Shown: piece by piece, positions 1-9,159 of the stretch
How positions within the stretch are numbered: position 1 is the stretch's first letter
Layout of the letters: each line of letters starts with the position of its first letter
Assembly: GCA_030159075.1 (NCBI GenBank)
Contig: BROG01000291.1
Coordinates: forward strand, 199,501-263,500
Length of the DNA: 64,000 bases
Origin: Atrina japonica
Taxonomy: Eukaryota > Mollusca > Bivalvia > Pterioida > Pinnidae
Direction of reading: 5' to 3'
Made by a program: the position numbers and the translations under genes
The notes under the pieces: model-generated
Seen by the model: only the letters and a program-made list of their open reading frames with translations
Told to the model about the DNA's origin: nothing
Databases searched by the model: none

Positions 1-306
1 GTTCAGGTTAGGTGGAGGATATGACAAATATAAATCACGTAATGTCCTTTTCATCCTCCATGAATTTCATTTTTAAGTCTTCATTACTGCTATTGTAACC
101 TGCAGGTTTACGGTTATTCCTTTTAGCGCAACATGTAAATGGGTTATGACGATTTCTGTTATTTTGTGACATGAAGTTAGACTGAACTTATTTCAATGTA
201 AATAGAGATAAATTTCTTCATTTATACCCATATGAATTAGGACAAGACAAAGCAAAAAAAAACACATTCAAAACTTAAAATTGAAACCTAGTTATTGCAG
301 ACCTAC

Positions 307-462
307 CTTAGGTAAATTTTTGACAATCTGGGAACCAGTCTTTGATACACGTAGAATGACAATATGGTCTTTTGCCAGTCTCAGGAGGACATCAGAGTTG
401 TCTAACTTTGCACCAGAAAACGGTTCCAGCACTGCATCAGTTGCCTGCTTCAGACCAAGATC
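307..462 (-). CDS. EMC1: EMC1, coding exon 8 (gene continues beyond left edge)
   Basis: Eighth coding exon of the minus-strand EMC1 gene and the last one inside the window. It has a TTATTAG acceptor and a GTAGGT donor, and is 156 bp (52 codons) in phase 0 at both ends. The translation begins DLGLKQATDAVLEPF and ends GSQIVKNLPK. It aligns in order with the human EMC1 segment that ends in LLKNFPQ, part of the lumenal N-terminal propeller. The donor is intact, so the remaining two thirds of the protein (second propeller region, the C-terminal domain and the single membrane helix near the C-terminus) should lie to the left of position 1. A plus-strand open frame over the same bases is a shadow. 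Confidence 0.9.
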
Positions 463-629
463 CTAATAAATAATTTAATGAGAAAGTGTCACAACAGATT
501 AAAGAAAATTACACAATATTGTACCGTCAAACCTGCCTATATTGAACCCTGTTACATTGAAATCCTGCTTAATTTGACATGATTTTGAATCCCCAGTCAA
601 ATTTCTTTATTTCCTTTATAACCCTGTTA

Positions 630-810
630 CAGTGGAACCTACATTCATCAAATGCCACCTGTATTTTAAGACCACATTTAAGAAACCTCTTGGTTAAATA
701 ATCCTTGGAAAAATTTTTTTTTGAGAGACCACCTGTCTTGTAAAATCACATTTCAGTGAAAAATGGGGTTGTTTCTCAAGACAGGTTCCATTGACTTTTT
801 AAAAACCCTG
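630..810. mobile_element. MITE-like repeat with CAGTGGAACCT / AGACAGGTTCCA ends
   Basis: In EMC1 intron 7. One end reads ACAGTGGAACCT and the other AAGACAGGTTCCATTG, roughly inverted, with GACCACCTGTCTTGT inside. The same words recur at 5835-6013, 46646-48000 and 59461-59620, which marks a dispersed family. Borders are approximate. Confidence 0.55.
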
Positions 811-1200
811 TTTATTTGAAAGAAAAATTCATCCCCCCCTGGTTTCGATATATCCGGATTCGACTCTATTTGGTATCAGCATCACATCTAGATAAATTGC
901 AGATAAATATATAAGCCAATACCAGAAAAGTGAAAGTAGTTTATGGGGTTAAATATGTAGGCCAATAACAAATAATAAAGTGAAAGTAGGTCATGGGGAT
1001 AAGTATATAGGCTAATACCAGATACTAAAGTGAAAGAAGATCTAACTGATAATATACTGATAAAGCGCTAAAACCAACTACAAACTATATCCAAAGGTGT
1101 CGCATCTCTAAAAATGATATGACAGGTCATCCCAAAAATTTTCGACAATATTTTTGTCTGTGTTGTTAGTCATCTAATTACTTTATATATATACAAACAT

Positions 1201-1400
1201 ACAAGGGGCCTCTGTGGCTAAGTAATTACAGCATCTTGCTTTGCATCATGAACCTGAGACCTCTGCTGATTTTCGCGAGAAAGTTTGCCAGTTTACTAGC
1301 AGAAGGTCGGATTTTCTCTCCTCTGGTACATTGTAACCAAGTTCTACTGAAAAATTGCTGAGTGTGGCGGAAAATATTATTCAAAATCCATATACAGACA
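1201..1400 (+). mobile_element. tRNA-derived SINE, second family (decayed)
   Basis: It starts GGGGCCTCTGTGGCTAAGTA and contains AGTTTGCCAGTTTACTAGCA and ACATTGTAACCAAGTTCT. It ends with GCTGAGTGTGGCGGAAAA. A better preserved copy of the same order of blocks lies at 45983-46245, where a clear B-box (GGTTCGAGCCC) is present. It sits in EMC1 intron 7, just downstream of exon 7 in the direction of transcription. Confidence 0.7.
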
Positions 1401-1438
1401 CATACAAGATATGTACATAAATAAAACTACATCGAGAC

Positions 1439-1541
1439 CTTCAGTTCAGTGGCTGTGAAGACTTGGCCATCTGCCAAATTCAGAGTATACAGTGTTCCAG
1501 AACTGCAACAAGCAAAGTATTGTCCACCAACGACTGCACAG
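1439..1541 (-). CDS. EMC1: EMC1, coding exon 7
   Basis: Minus-strand exon with a TTTCAG acceptor and a GTCTCG donor. It is 103 bp; it enters in phase 2 and leaves in phase 0. The residues read CAVVGGQYFACCSSGTLYTL and then NLADGQVFTATELK. They match the human EMC1 stretch around GVVDEAVLVC, a propeller blade. The donor is somewhat weak (GTCTCG), but the frame joins exactly to exons 6 and 8. Confidence 0.9.
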
Positions 1542-1734
1542 CTGAAATTAAATGAATGAATTAAATTATTTTATCATCATCACCTGGGCTTACAGAAATA
1601 ATAATTACTGTATACCTGGAAATTTTTGCCCTTGTTTAATTTTCACAATTTTGGCCATTTGATGAGAGGTCAAACAAATTGAAAGTGAAATTGTCTAGCT
1701 AAATAATTGAAGTATGGTCATACATGCCATCCAT

Positions 1735-2765
1735 GAGACTATGGGGATGCAGAGCTTCTCTAGACTAAGGTGATGCAGGGATTTTCTAGACTATGGGGAT
1801 GCAGGGATTTTCTAGACTATGGTGATGCAGGGCTTTTCTAGACTATGGTGATGCAGGACTTTTCTAGACTATGGTGATTCAGGGCTTTTCTAGACTATGG
1901 TGATGCATGCAGGGCTTTTCTAGACTATGGTGATGCATGCAGGGCTTTTCTAGACTATGGTGATGCATGCAGGGCTTTTCTAGACTATGGTGATGCAGGG
2001 TTTTTCTAGACTATGGTGATGCAGGGCTTTTCTAGACTATGGTGATGCAGGACTTTTCTAGACTATGGTGATTCAGGGCTTTTCTAGACTATGGTGATGC
2101 ATGCAGGGCTTTTCTAGACTATGGTGATGCATGCAGGGCTTTTCTAGACTATGGTGATGCATGCAGGGCTTTTCTAGACTATGGTGATGCAGGGTTTTTC
2201 TAGACTATGGTGATGCAGGGTTTTTCTAGACTATGGTGATGCAGGGCTTTTCTAGACTATGGTGATGCAGGGTTTTTCTAGACTATGGGGATGCAGGGCT
2301 TTTCTAGACTATGGTGATGCAAGGCTTTTCTAGACTCTGTGGATGCAGGGCTTTTCTAGACTATGGTGATGCAGGACTTTTCTAGACTATGGGGATACAG
2401 GGCTTTTCTAGACTATGGTGATGCAGGGCTTTTCTAGACTGTGGATGCAGGGCTTTTCTAGACTATGGTGATGCATGCAGGGCTTTTCTAGACTATGGTG
2501 ATGCATGAAGGCCTTTTCTAGATTATGGTGATGCATGCAGAGCTTTTCTAGACTATGGTGATGCAGGGTTTTTCTAGACTATGGTGATGCAGGGCTTTTC
2601 TAGACTATTGTGATGCAGGGTTTTTCTAGACTATGGGGATGCAGGGCTTTTCTAGACTATGGTGATGCAGGGCTTTTCTAGGCTCTATGGATGCAGGGCT
2701 TTTCTAGACTATGGTGATGCAGGACTTTTCTAGACTATGGGGATGCAGAGCTTTTCTAGAGAAAT
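1735..2765. repeat. Minisatellite, 26-30 bp unit, in EMC1 intron 6
   Basis: Tandem array of about 35-40 units. Each unit contains TCTAGACTATGGTGATGCAG followed by GGCTTT. Variants carry GATGCATGCAG (a 4-bp insertion), GATTCAG, GGGGATGCAG, or GGTTTTT in place of GGCTTTT. The order of variant units from about 1850 is repeated from about 2044, so part of the array grew by a block duplication of about 194 bp. It lies wholly within the intron between exons 6 and 7. Confidence 0.95.
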
Positions 2766-2924
2766 TTTGTATTTTCAGATACATTTAGATTGATATAAAT
2801 TTATGGTACAAGCAGGGCTTTGTATTTTAACACAACTAAAACTAAATTTAATTGTATGAGTTTGTGTGGACTGAAATTCTACAATTCTAATTCTTCTTTG
2901 CTTAATTAGTCAAATTTGCATTAA

Positions 2925-3085
2925 AGGCTACCTCTGTATAAAAGACACCTGCCTATAAAGGACATTCAAAAATAACTTTTCATAACTTTCATATCATAGA
3001 TAAACCTCTTAATAATGGTCTCCTATCTATAACGACCACTTTTGTCTGTTCCCTTAAGTTGCCTTTATATACAAGTTTGACTGTA
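2925..3085. mobile_element. MITE-like repeat of the 'tATAAAGgaca' type
   Basis: The left end has GGCTACCTCTGTATAAAAGA and ACCTGCCTATAAAGGACATT. The right end has TGCCTTTATATACAAGTTTG followed by ACTGTA. This gives a loose inverted arrangement shared with 5530-5605, 5835-6013 and 55545-55705. It ends only about 25 bp from the donor of EMC1 exon 6. Confidence 0.5.
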
Positions 3086-3109
3086 TGTGGAATCAAAATA
3101 TTGTCATAC

Positions 3110-3265
3110 CTGGTGGTGCCAGACAACCATGCTGCTGGCACTGCTCTTTGTGACTTAGTTACACCATCGGAATCTATGGCAACTACCTTCACCTGGTCAT
3201 TTGACAGTCTTCCTATGGCATATAGACTGGTTCCATATTGGGCCAGATCAGTAAATTCAACTTGA
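3110..3265 (-). CDS. EMC1: EMC1, coding exon 6
   Basis: Minus-strand exon, 156 bp, with a TTTTTTACAG acceptor and a GTATGA donor. It enters and leaves in phase 2. It encodes QVEFTDLAQYGTSLYAIGRL, then SNDQVKVVAIDSDGVTKSQR, then AVPAAWLSGTT. Human EMC1 has the equivalent YSYGSGVVWALG and VNIVKFNVEDGEIVQQ motifs, where a strand of the propeller is followed by an acidic turn. Plus-strand and other minus-frame open reading frames here are shadows. Confidence 0.93.
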
Positions 3266-3726
3266 CTGTAAAAAAAATTCCATAAAAAATTGCAGCAATG
3301 TAATTCTATGGTATTTAATTTAAAATGTTAAAGCCATTATTTTGGAATAAGTTAAAAATCTTGTTCCAAAAAAAATCTGCTAGTCTTTAACTGTGCCAAT
3401 GTCTAACGTGAAAATATAGAGGGTATTTGCCAAAGTTTTATGAACAACATTTTTATTTTATTGTGTAAGGCAGAAGAATAATATTTAACATGAGTGCATA
3501 ACAAATATTCTATTTATCACATTTTTAATACAAAAATTTCTCATAAAACAAGAAAAAAAGAGTCACAAAATTTGAAAAGTATTTTGATTTTGGCCAAATG
3601 AAATGATTTTGCATGGAGTGATACTTTTCATAATGTGAAAAACAACAATTAAAAATGTAATAAATGAACATATTAGTAATGTAAGGCACTGCATTTGAAG
3701 TTATCAGAGTTCATAATTATCATTAC

Positions 3727-3840
3727 CTTTCAGGAAGTGGAACTTTCCACTTCTGTCTTCCTTTGTGGATGTCCAATCCATACACTCCACTGACTGTCAG
3801 AGCCACCACTAAGTCTTTCCCATAAATCAAAACCGAGGCA
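3727..3840 (-). CDS. EMC1: EMC1, coding exon 5
   Basis: Minus-strand exon, 114 bp, acceptor CATTTGTAG, donor GTAATG, phase 2 at both ends. It encodes ASVLIYGKDLVVALTVSGVY, GLDIHKGRQKWKVPLPE and the first bases of a serine. It matches the human segment ending in SSGHLKWVEHLPES: the G-x-W pattern followed by LPES is the PQQ-type propeller blade signature seen throughout EMC1. The length after the preceding exon matches human EMC1 within about one residue, so no exon is missing between 3840 and 4597. Confidence 0.93.
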
Positions 3841-4424
3841 CTACAAATGTAATCAAAGGGAGATAACTCCTTGTAAATGTAAAGGCACTATAAAGTATAA
3901 CCAAGGGGAGATAACTCATGACTTGTAAATGTGGTATACATGGACTTACAAAGACCAAGGACACTTACCATTGGTACAGGACATACAAACACTAGCCAGG
4001 TTTTGTCAATGTTCCAGTAGTCGAACATAAACAGGACTGACAAGTTGCAAAATATCTTCATCTTGAATAAAAGATTCATTTTTTATTCTGAAGATACATA
4101 AATATTGCTTATCAGTTTTAGAGCCATCATCGTAAAACATTGTTCCCTTCAAAAATAACAATCATACATTCAGTCTTTTGACAACATCTGCAATGAAAAC
4201 TTTTGAATCCTGGGAAGGAACCAAGGTGCCAGTCCATCCATGAAGAACTCTGTCCACAAGTTTTATTACGATCATTATCAATTCTCATTTTATCTACAGC
4301 ATGGAGAGAATACAACTTGTTTTGTTTTTACATTGCCTATATATTAAAGTCATTATGCAACAGATATTCATCCATTATAGGACATACCAGAAATATCCTA
4401 TAAAATAGTAAATGCTGTTTTAAA

Positions 4425-4570
4425 TCATCAACCCCTGAAAAGCAATGGACTCTTCTGTAAATCAATGTGTTAGACCTGTCCATATCTGTCATTTTGAGTA
4501 AATGGGTTTAGCTTGTGTGAAAAAAAATAGTAAATGCTGTTTTAACTGATTAACCCCTAAAACACAATAG
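4425..4570. mobile_element. MITE-like fragments, 'CATCAACCCCTGAAAA' family
   Basis: AATCATCAACCCCTGAAAAG, followed by CAATGGACTCTTCTGTAAAT, in EMC1 intron 4. The same two words recur at 36692-36778 and 61985-62070, and inverted at 35420-35510 and 49300-49390. A second short piece (AACTGATTAACCCCTAAAA) follows at about 4543-4562. Confidence 0.6.
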
Positions 4571-4596
4571 ATTCTTCTATGTATATATATACCCAC

Positions 4597-4699
4597 CTTT
4601 TCCCGTATTTACTGGATACATTACTTTCCCAAAACACTGTACCAGTACCAGGATGCCAGCTCCTGACAAACCGTCCACCACCATTTACTGTAACAAATG
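4597..4699 (-). CDS. EMC1: EMC1, coding exon 4
   Basis: Minus-strand exon, 103 bp, acceptor TTACAG, donor GTGGGT, entering in phase 1 and leaving in phase 2. It encodes FVTVNGGGRFVRSWHPGTGT, then VFWESNVSSKYGK. It corresponds to human EMC1 VTVSNGGRIMRSW followed by the NWE motif, and is the best conserved piece of the gene in this window. An alternative donor (GTAATG, after FWE) exists inside the exon, but using it would break the join to exon 5. Confidence 0.93.
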
Positions 4700-5258
4700 C
4701 TGTAATGTAAAACATTGCATAAATTACTGTATTACTATAAATCTCAGCAAACGCAAATAAGATTGAATAACAATGACTTTTTAAGTAATCATAAATCATG
4801 AAAAAGATAAAAGCTTTCGTTATAAAGGTTAACCTGACATTCTATTTTAAATTAAGGTGAACAGGAATTACTTTGTTATGAATGTAATTTCATTATAAGC
4901 AGGTTCGTTATTAACGTAGAATTTTTGTATAGAATGTCAAAGAATTCCACAGGGAAATCAATTTGTTGCGCTGTAGCCAAAAATCACTGTTCTCTACATT
5001 ATATTTTTACTGTATAAGATTTACGTCAACTAACCACCAACTTATTTTTTGGAAATTTAATTCAAGTATGATCTCAATAAGTGTTTTATCAATAATAATA
5101 AGGATTTAACGATAAATGTTACAAACATGAGATAATATTCTACATACAGTTCACCCAAGGGAAGCAACAAAAATGGTGTTATACACAGGTGGCCTTTATA
5201 AATAGGTATTTTCATTGTTTAAAAGTTACAAATGTTGTGTTTGAATTGTCTTTGTTGT

Positions 5259-5535
5259 TGTTGTATTGTTGTTTAACGTCCAACTCAAGAATTTTTCACT
5301 CATCATATGGAGACGTAACCAAATGCTGGTGAAGGGCTTCAAATATTGGCCTATGCTCAGCAATTACAGCTACTGAGCTGCAAGGGTTTTTGAACGTGCT
5401 AACACCTACTGTGACACAGGACCTCAGGTTTTACTGTCTCAACCGAAGGACAGGAAAAGCTAGCCGCCTCTGCAGAGGCTCAACCCACAACCCTTCAGTT
5501 ACAAATTAAGCACTCTATTGTGGACCCATGACAGC
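5259..5535 (-). mobile_element. tRNA-derived SINE, family 1, head type B
   Basis: On the minus strand it reads from an AGCTGTCATGGGTCCACAAT head, through a B-box-like segment and CCTTCGGTTGAGACAGTAAA, to TTAACGTGC-type core words. Its tail is GGACGTTAAACAACAATAC-like. The body is the same as in the copies at 24649, 36251 and 37765. The head resembles only the copy at 37765. It lies in EMC1 intron 3. The family resembles SINEs reported widely in molluscs (for example RUDI-like V-SINEs), but I cannot assign it without a library search. Confidence 0.85.
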
Positions 5536-5651
5536 TTTCTGAATTGTCTTTGTAGGCAGGTGCCCTTTATATAGAGGTGGCACTTAATGCAAGTTTGACT
5601 GTAGCTATATCAATGTGATGAGAAGTAGACATTGCTAACAAAACACTTTAC

Positions 5652-5717
5652 CATTTCCTTGATGTATGGTGGCATCAACACTGCCTCTGTCATTATCCTC
5701 CAGCAACTTCCTCCAAG
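5652..5717 (-). CDS. EMC1: EMC1, coding exon 3
   Basis: A short 66-bp exon on the minus strand, acceptor TTTCAG, donor GTAAAG, phase 1 at both ends. It encodes WRKLLEDNDRGSVDATIHQG plus N. It corresponds to the human EMC1 motif LWRHVDKGTAEGAVDAML, the end of the first propeller blade. The phase and the position between exons 2 and 4 are both exact. Confidence 0.92.
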
Positions 5718-5834
5718 CTGAAAGTTCAACACAAAGTTACACCGCATTATGACATATCGTATTGTTGTAATTTAAGCAATGATTTACGTAATGGATATGA
5801 AATGTATAATTATTTTGTAGTGAATATGTAATAT

Positions 5835-6013
5835 ACAGTGAAACCTGTATATAAAGACCCCCATCAGAACACAACAAAACCAGTCTTTACAGGGAGATAC
5901 ATGTAGTCTTTATATAGAGGTTGATTTGTACACAAATGGGGACAGCAAAACACAGTCTTTGTGACTAGGGGGTCTTTATACACAGGTGGCCACTAAAGCA
6001 GGTTTTACTGTAC
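5835..6013. mobile_element. MITE with CAGTGAAACCTGTATATAAAG inverted ends
   Basis: The left end is TACAGTGAAACCTGTATATA. The right end, read on the other strand, is TACAGTAAAACCTGCTTTAG, with a shared TATAAAGAC motif just inside. Length is about 180 bp. It lies in EMC1 intron 2. A truncated copy starts at 63953, at the right edge of the window. Confidence 0.75.
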
Positions 6014-6047
6014 ATATATGTACATGTGTGTTAAAGTCTTGGATTGA

Positions 6048-6130
6048 TTTAACCCGCTGACCCTTTTAGTCATAAATGTTTTTTAACCAACCCATTGCAA
6101 AGAATGGTTAAGTCCATTGTTAATTTTTTT
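6048..6130. mobile_element. MITE fragment, 'GACCCTTTTAG ... AAGAATGGTTAAGTCC' type
   Basis: Short piece in EMC1 intron 2 that shares the CCATTTCAAAGAATGGTAAA-like word with the fuller elements at 52610-52840 and 57680-57900. Confidence 0.45.
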
Positions 6131-6360
6131 TTTAATTTGGGGGAACAACATTGGTCACAAGATTATATTACATGTACACAAAATTATAATCACATGTGTA
6201 CCTGTCATATAACATTATCTGACACACATTTTCACAATGCATACGTCATAGACTTAAATATATTACATTTCACATTAAGTGGAACATGTACATTGTAAGC
6301 CTATAAATACAAGTTTGAATGTCTACTGGGATTATACAGTAAAACAAATTTTTCACAAAC

Positions 6361-6488
6361 CTAGAGTTCCATTTATGCTGTGTATAGATCCTATCGCATT
6401 TAATTCTGATGTTGCTATCAATCGCTTGCCCGCTGTGTAAGACTGGTCCCAAAAAATGTTAGTTACTTTTCCAATGTATTGTTGCCTC
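6361..6488 (-). CDS. EMC1: EMC1, coding exon 2
   Basis: Minus-strand exon of 128 bp, acceptor TTTTACAG, donor GTTTGT. It completes the split tryptophan codon from exon 1, then encodes RQQYIGKVTNIFWDQSYTAG, KRLIATSELNAIGSIHSING and TL. Human EMC1 has [20 protein letters not shown], then [20 protein letters not shown], so this is a near-continuous match and the strongest single piece of evidence for the gene name. Confidence 0.95.
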
Positions 6489-7250
6489 CTGTAAAATTAA
6501 AACATTTTGGTAAATCAGGAAAAAATGTCACTTAAAAAAAATGTCACTTAATACTGAGTCAGGATTTCAGTCTAAATCCTACCTTGTTTTGATTTTCTTC
6601 TACATTTGTCCATAGATATTAATCACAGCAAATTTCTGAAGTTCCATCAGAGTTGTCTCAATCAGCAATGATGATTCAGTCACACATTTTTAATTTGTTT
6701 GTTTGTTTTGTTTTGTAAGCCTTACTGCACACTGCAGTAACCAAGTGATGTGAAAAAACTCTATGGTATGCTGAATTTTGGATAGATTTAAAAATAGATC
6801 TTTATCTACATGTACAAATGTACATGTATTCATTATAAAAGATGAACTTGACATTGTAACACTTAGTAACCTTGTCTGACTGAGCATTTACAGGTTCTGT
6901 AGACTTTGCATCTACATTTACAATAAGTGCCATGAAACTTGTAATTTTGTATTTGAAATAAAATTCATCATGACTCTTTAATTTTGAACCCTTCCCCACC
7001 CCCATCCCCACCCAAAAAAAAAATTAATAAATATATCACTGATCATGATCATGAGAAGTCAATAACCCCTGGCCATCATTTTGTGGCACAGGTGCTAATC
7101 TAGCTAGATCGAAGTATCAGGTAATTTCGGCACTTGTAAAACAAGTATTTTTGGCACTTCCAAAAACATGTACATGTGTTAAAATCTGATTTTTTGAAAT
7201 TTGAATTGATCATGAAATATAACTCGGTTTACATACTTTTTAATCAATAT

Positions 7251-8475
7251 TACCTGTTCAAGTGCCAAAAATGCAAAAATACCTGAAGCTAACAGATACA
7301 CGTAAGCGCTGAAGTTACTTATAGTTATACAAGTGACAATACTTGATGCTGAAATTACTTAAATTCTAGTGAGACTAGATAGACTCTTAATGAATACTAT
7401 TTCCTGCCTTTGTAAAACAAGGAGCTGCATTCGCTTTCATGGCACTGCCTTAATTCATATTACCGATAGTTATCAGTTATGGGTGTGCATCTGTTCAATC
7501 TATGGGTTTTATTTCCTGTTTAAATCTGTCTTACAGGTGTTTGTATAATTGTACCAACTAAGAAAAGTCACCAATACATTTCTGATTTATGACAAATTCT
7601 GGGTTGACGTTTGTTTAATTTCTGTGGAAATGCTTCCCTTGTTTCAGTTCAGTAAATCGCCTTACCGTATTAGCTGCATATATCGATAAGGCGATTTACC
7701 GAAACAAACCAAAACAAGGCCGAAACACACTAAAATTACTAGAGCAAGATACAAATCTTGAAATATATATTAAAGGATATGTTTAAAATGTCATTTGTAA
7801 CCCGATTTATGTATAATTATGGATTAATTCCGAATAAATTTCAGACAAAAGGCCGAAACACACAAGGCTTTCAATTACCGAGATAGACAGAAACAAGACC
7901 AAAACACAACACAATGAACGGAGCAAGATGCAAATGTTTAAGTAATTATTTAAAATGTATTTTATAGCATAACTTATGCATAATTATGGATTAAATTTTA
8001 CAAAAATATCCCTGAAACATGACCGAAATACACCCAAATTACCGAAACAGGCCGGTCTTGTTTCTGTCGGATTTGGTCACTGTATCTAGTCTGATTCGGT
8101 CTTGTTTCGGAAATTTCTTCTGATTAAGCCATAATTATACTTAAATTATGTTACAAAATATCTTGCTCCATTAATTGTGGATTGTTTTGGTCTGTTTCGA
8201 TAATTGTATTTCATTTCAGTCTGTTTCGGTAAATTGTCCTACATGCATATATTACCTGTTCAAGTGCTGAAAATACCTGATGCAGAAAAGTTAATAAAGT
8301 GTAGAAGTTACTCATACAAGTGCCAAAATTACTCAGTCACAGTATTACTTGATGTCAAAATTACTAGAATTCTAATGAGACTGGATAGAACACTATGATG
8401 AATAGTATTTCCCGCATTTGTAAAACAAGGAGCTGCATTCGCTTTACATTCGCTTTCAACTTCAAGGCATTGCCT
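7251..8475. repeat. Composite repeat: direct repeats around a tandem/inverted core
   Basis: Two direct copies of about 210-220 bp (7251-7460 and 8253-8475) share TTACCTGTTCAAGTGC, TGAGACT-GATAGA words and GTAAAACAAGGAGCTGCATT. Between them lies a core of about 790 bp rich in ACCGAAACA and its complement TGTTTCGGT. The core holds two tandem copies of a block containing GGAGCAAGAT and ATAATTATGGATTAA (about 7735-7830 and 7915-8000) and an inverted copy near 8105-8205. A local inverted repeat pairs GTAAATCGCCTTA (about 7652) with TAAGGCGATTTAC (about 7687). All of it is inside EMC1 intron 1. I see no coding capacity. Confidence 0.75.
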
Positions 8476-8726
8476 TAGGCCAAGTTAGGGGTTAATTCAC
8501 ATTCTAATACAACGTGGATGGTGACATTACTGGGAAAAAAAATTACTCTGAAGTGATTCACGTTTAGTATTTTATAACACGCTTGTTGGATGGAACTTGG
8601 ACAGTTCAATTTCAAGTTGAAGCAATCACGGGTTAACCCCCCCCCCCTTTTCTGCATTCCACCTGCACAAAGATTGTGGTATTTATTGCATGGAATACTA
8701 TAGATTATATAACGATTCATACATAC

Positions 8727-8818
8727 CAGTCAAAATTTCCAACCTGGTCCTCATAGAGACAGGCAACAAGGGAAAAACATAAAACATGTGAAATAAATAT
8801 GATTATCCTGCCGGTCAT
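8727..8818 (-). CDS. EMC1: EMC1, coding exon 1 (start codon and signal peptide)
   Basis: EMC1 is the largest lumenal subunit of the ER membrane protein complex, which inserts tail-anchored and multi-pass proteins into the ER membrane. This exon reads ATG at 8818 on the minus strand and ends GACTG before a GTATGT donor (phase 2). It encodes MTGRIIIFISHVLCFSLVAC, then LYEDQVGNFD and the first two bases of a tryptophan codon. The hydrophobic stretch is a typical signal peptide, and YEDQVGxFDW directly after it is the conserved mature N-terminus of EMC1. No upstream in-frame ATG with similar support was seen. Joining exons 1-8 (92, 128, 66, 103, 114, 156, 103 and 156 bp) gives exactly 918 bp, or 306 codons, with no stop. 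The full protein is usually about 950-1000 residues, so about one third is present. Confidence 0.95.
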
Positions 8819-9120
8819 TGTGATATACTTGTAAAAGTGGTTGGCCGAGCCCGAGGAGTACATTACAACGTACTAAGTTAGACAAGAAGAGGCAAATTGC
8901 CCTTACTTGGCAATCAATGTTGTATTTTCCATCAAAGCCTTTAGCTTTTTCAACGATTCGTGTATCCTTGAAGCACATAAAATATACAATTTACTATAAT
9001 GACTTTAACTAAGGCCTGAAACTGAGTTTTATTGCATTTTAAAAAAGAATAAAATTCCACAAGAAAAAGATAAAGTCATCTTATAATCTTTAGAAATTTA
9101 TTTCCTCTGTCACGAACCCC
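8819..9120 (-). promoter_or_regulatory. Presumed EMC1 promoter and 5' UTR region
   Basis: This is the sequence upstream of the EMC1 ATG, up to the start of the satellite. It contains no recognisable gene. I see no convincing TATA box at a fixed distance and no obvious CpG island. The assignment is by position only. The satellite begins about 340 bp upstream of the start codon. Confidence 0.4.
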
Positions 9121-9122
9121 TG

Positions 9123-9157
9123 TATGTATATATATATATATATATATGTGTGTGTTG
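9123..9157. repeat. TA/TG microsatellite
   Basis: Short run of TA dinucleotides followed by TGTGTG, at the edge of the large satellite array. Confidence 0.9.
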
Positions 9158-9159
9158 GT

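Noticed and set aside
4127..4315. Possible extra EMC1 exon between exons 4 and 5
   Set aside because: The candidate acceptors lead to stops in the required phase, and exons 4 and 5 already match human EMC1 spacing to about one residue.
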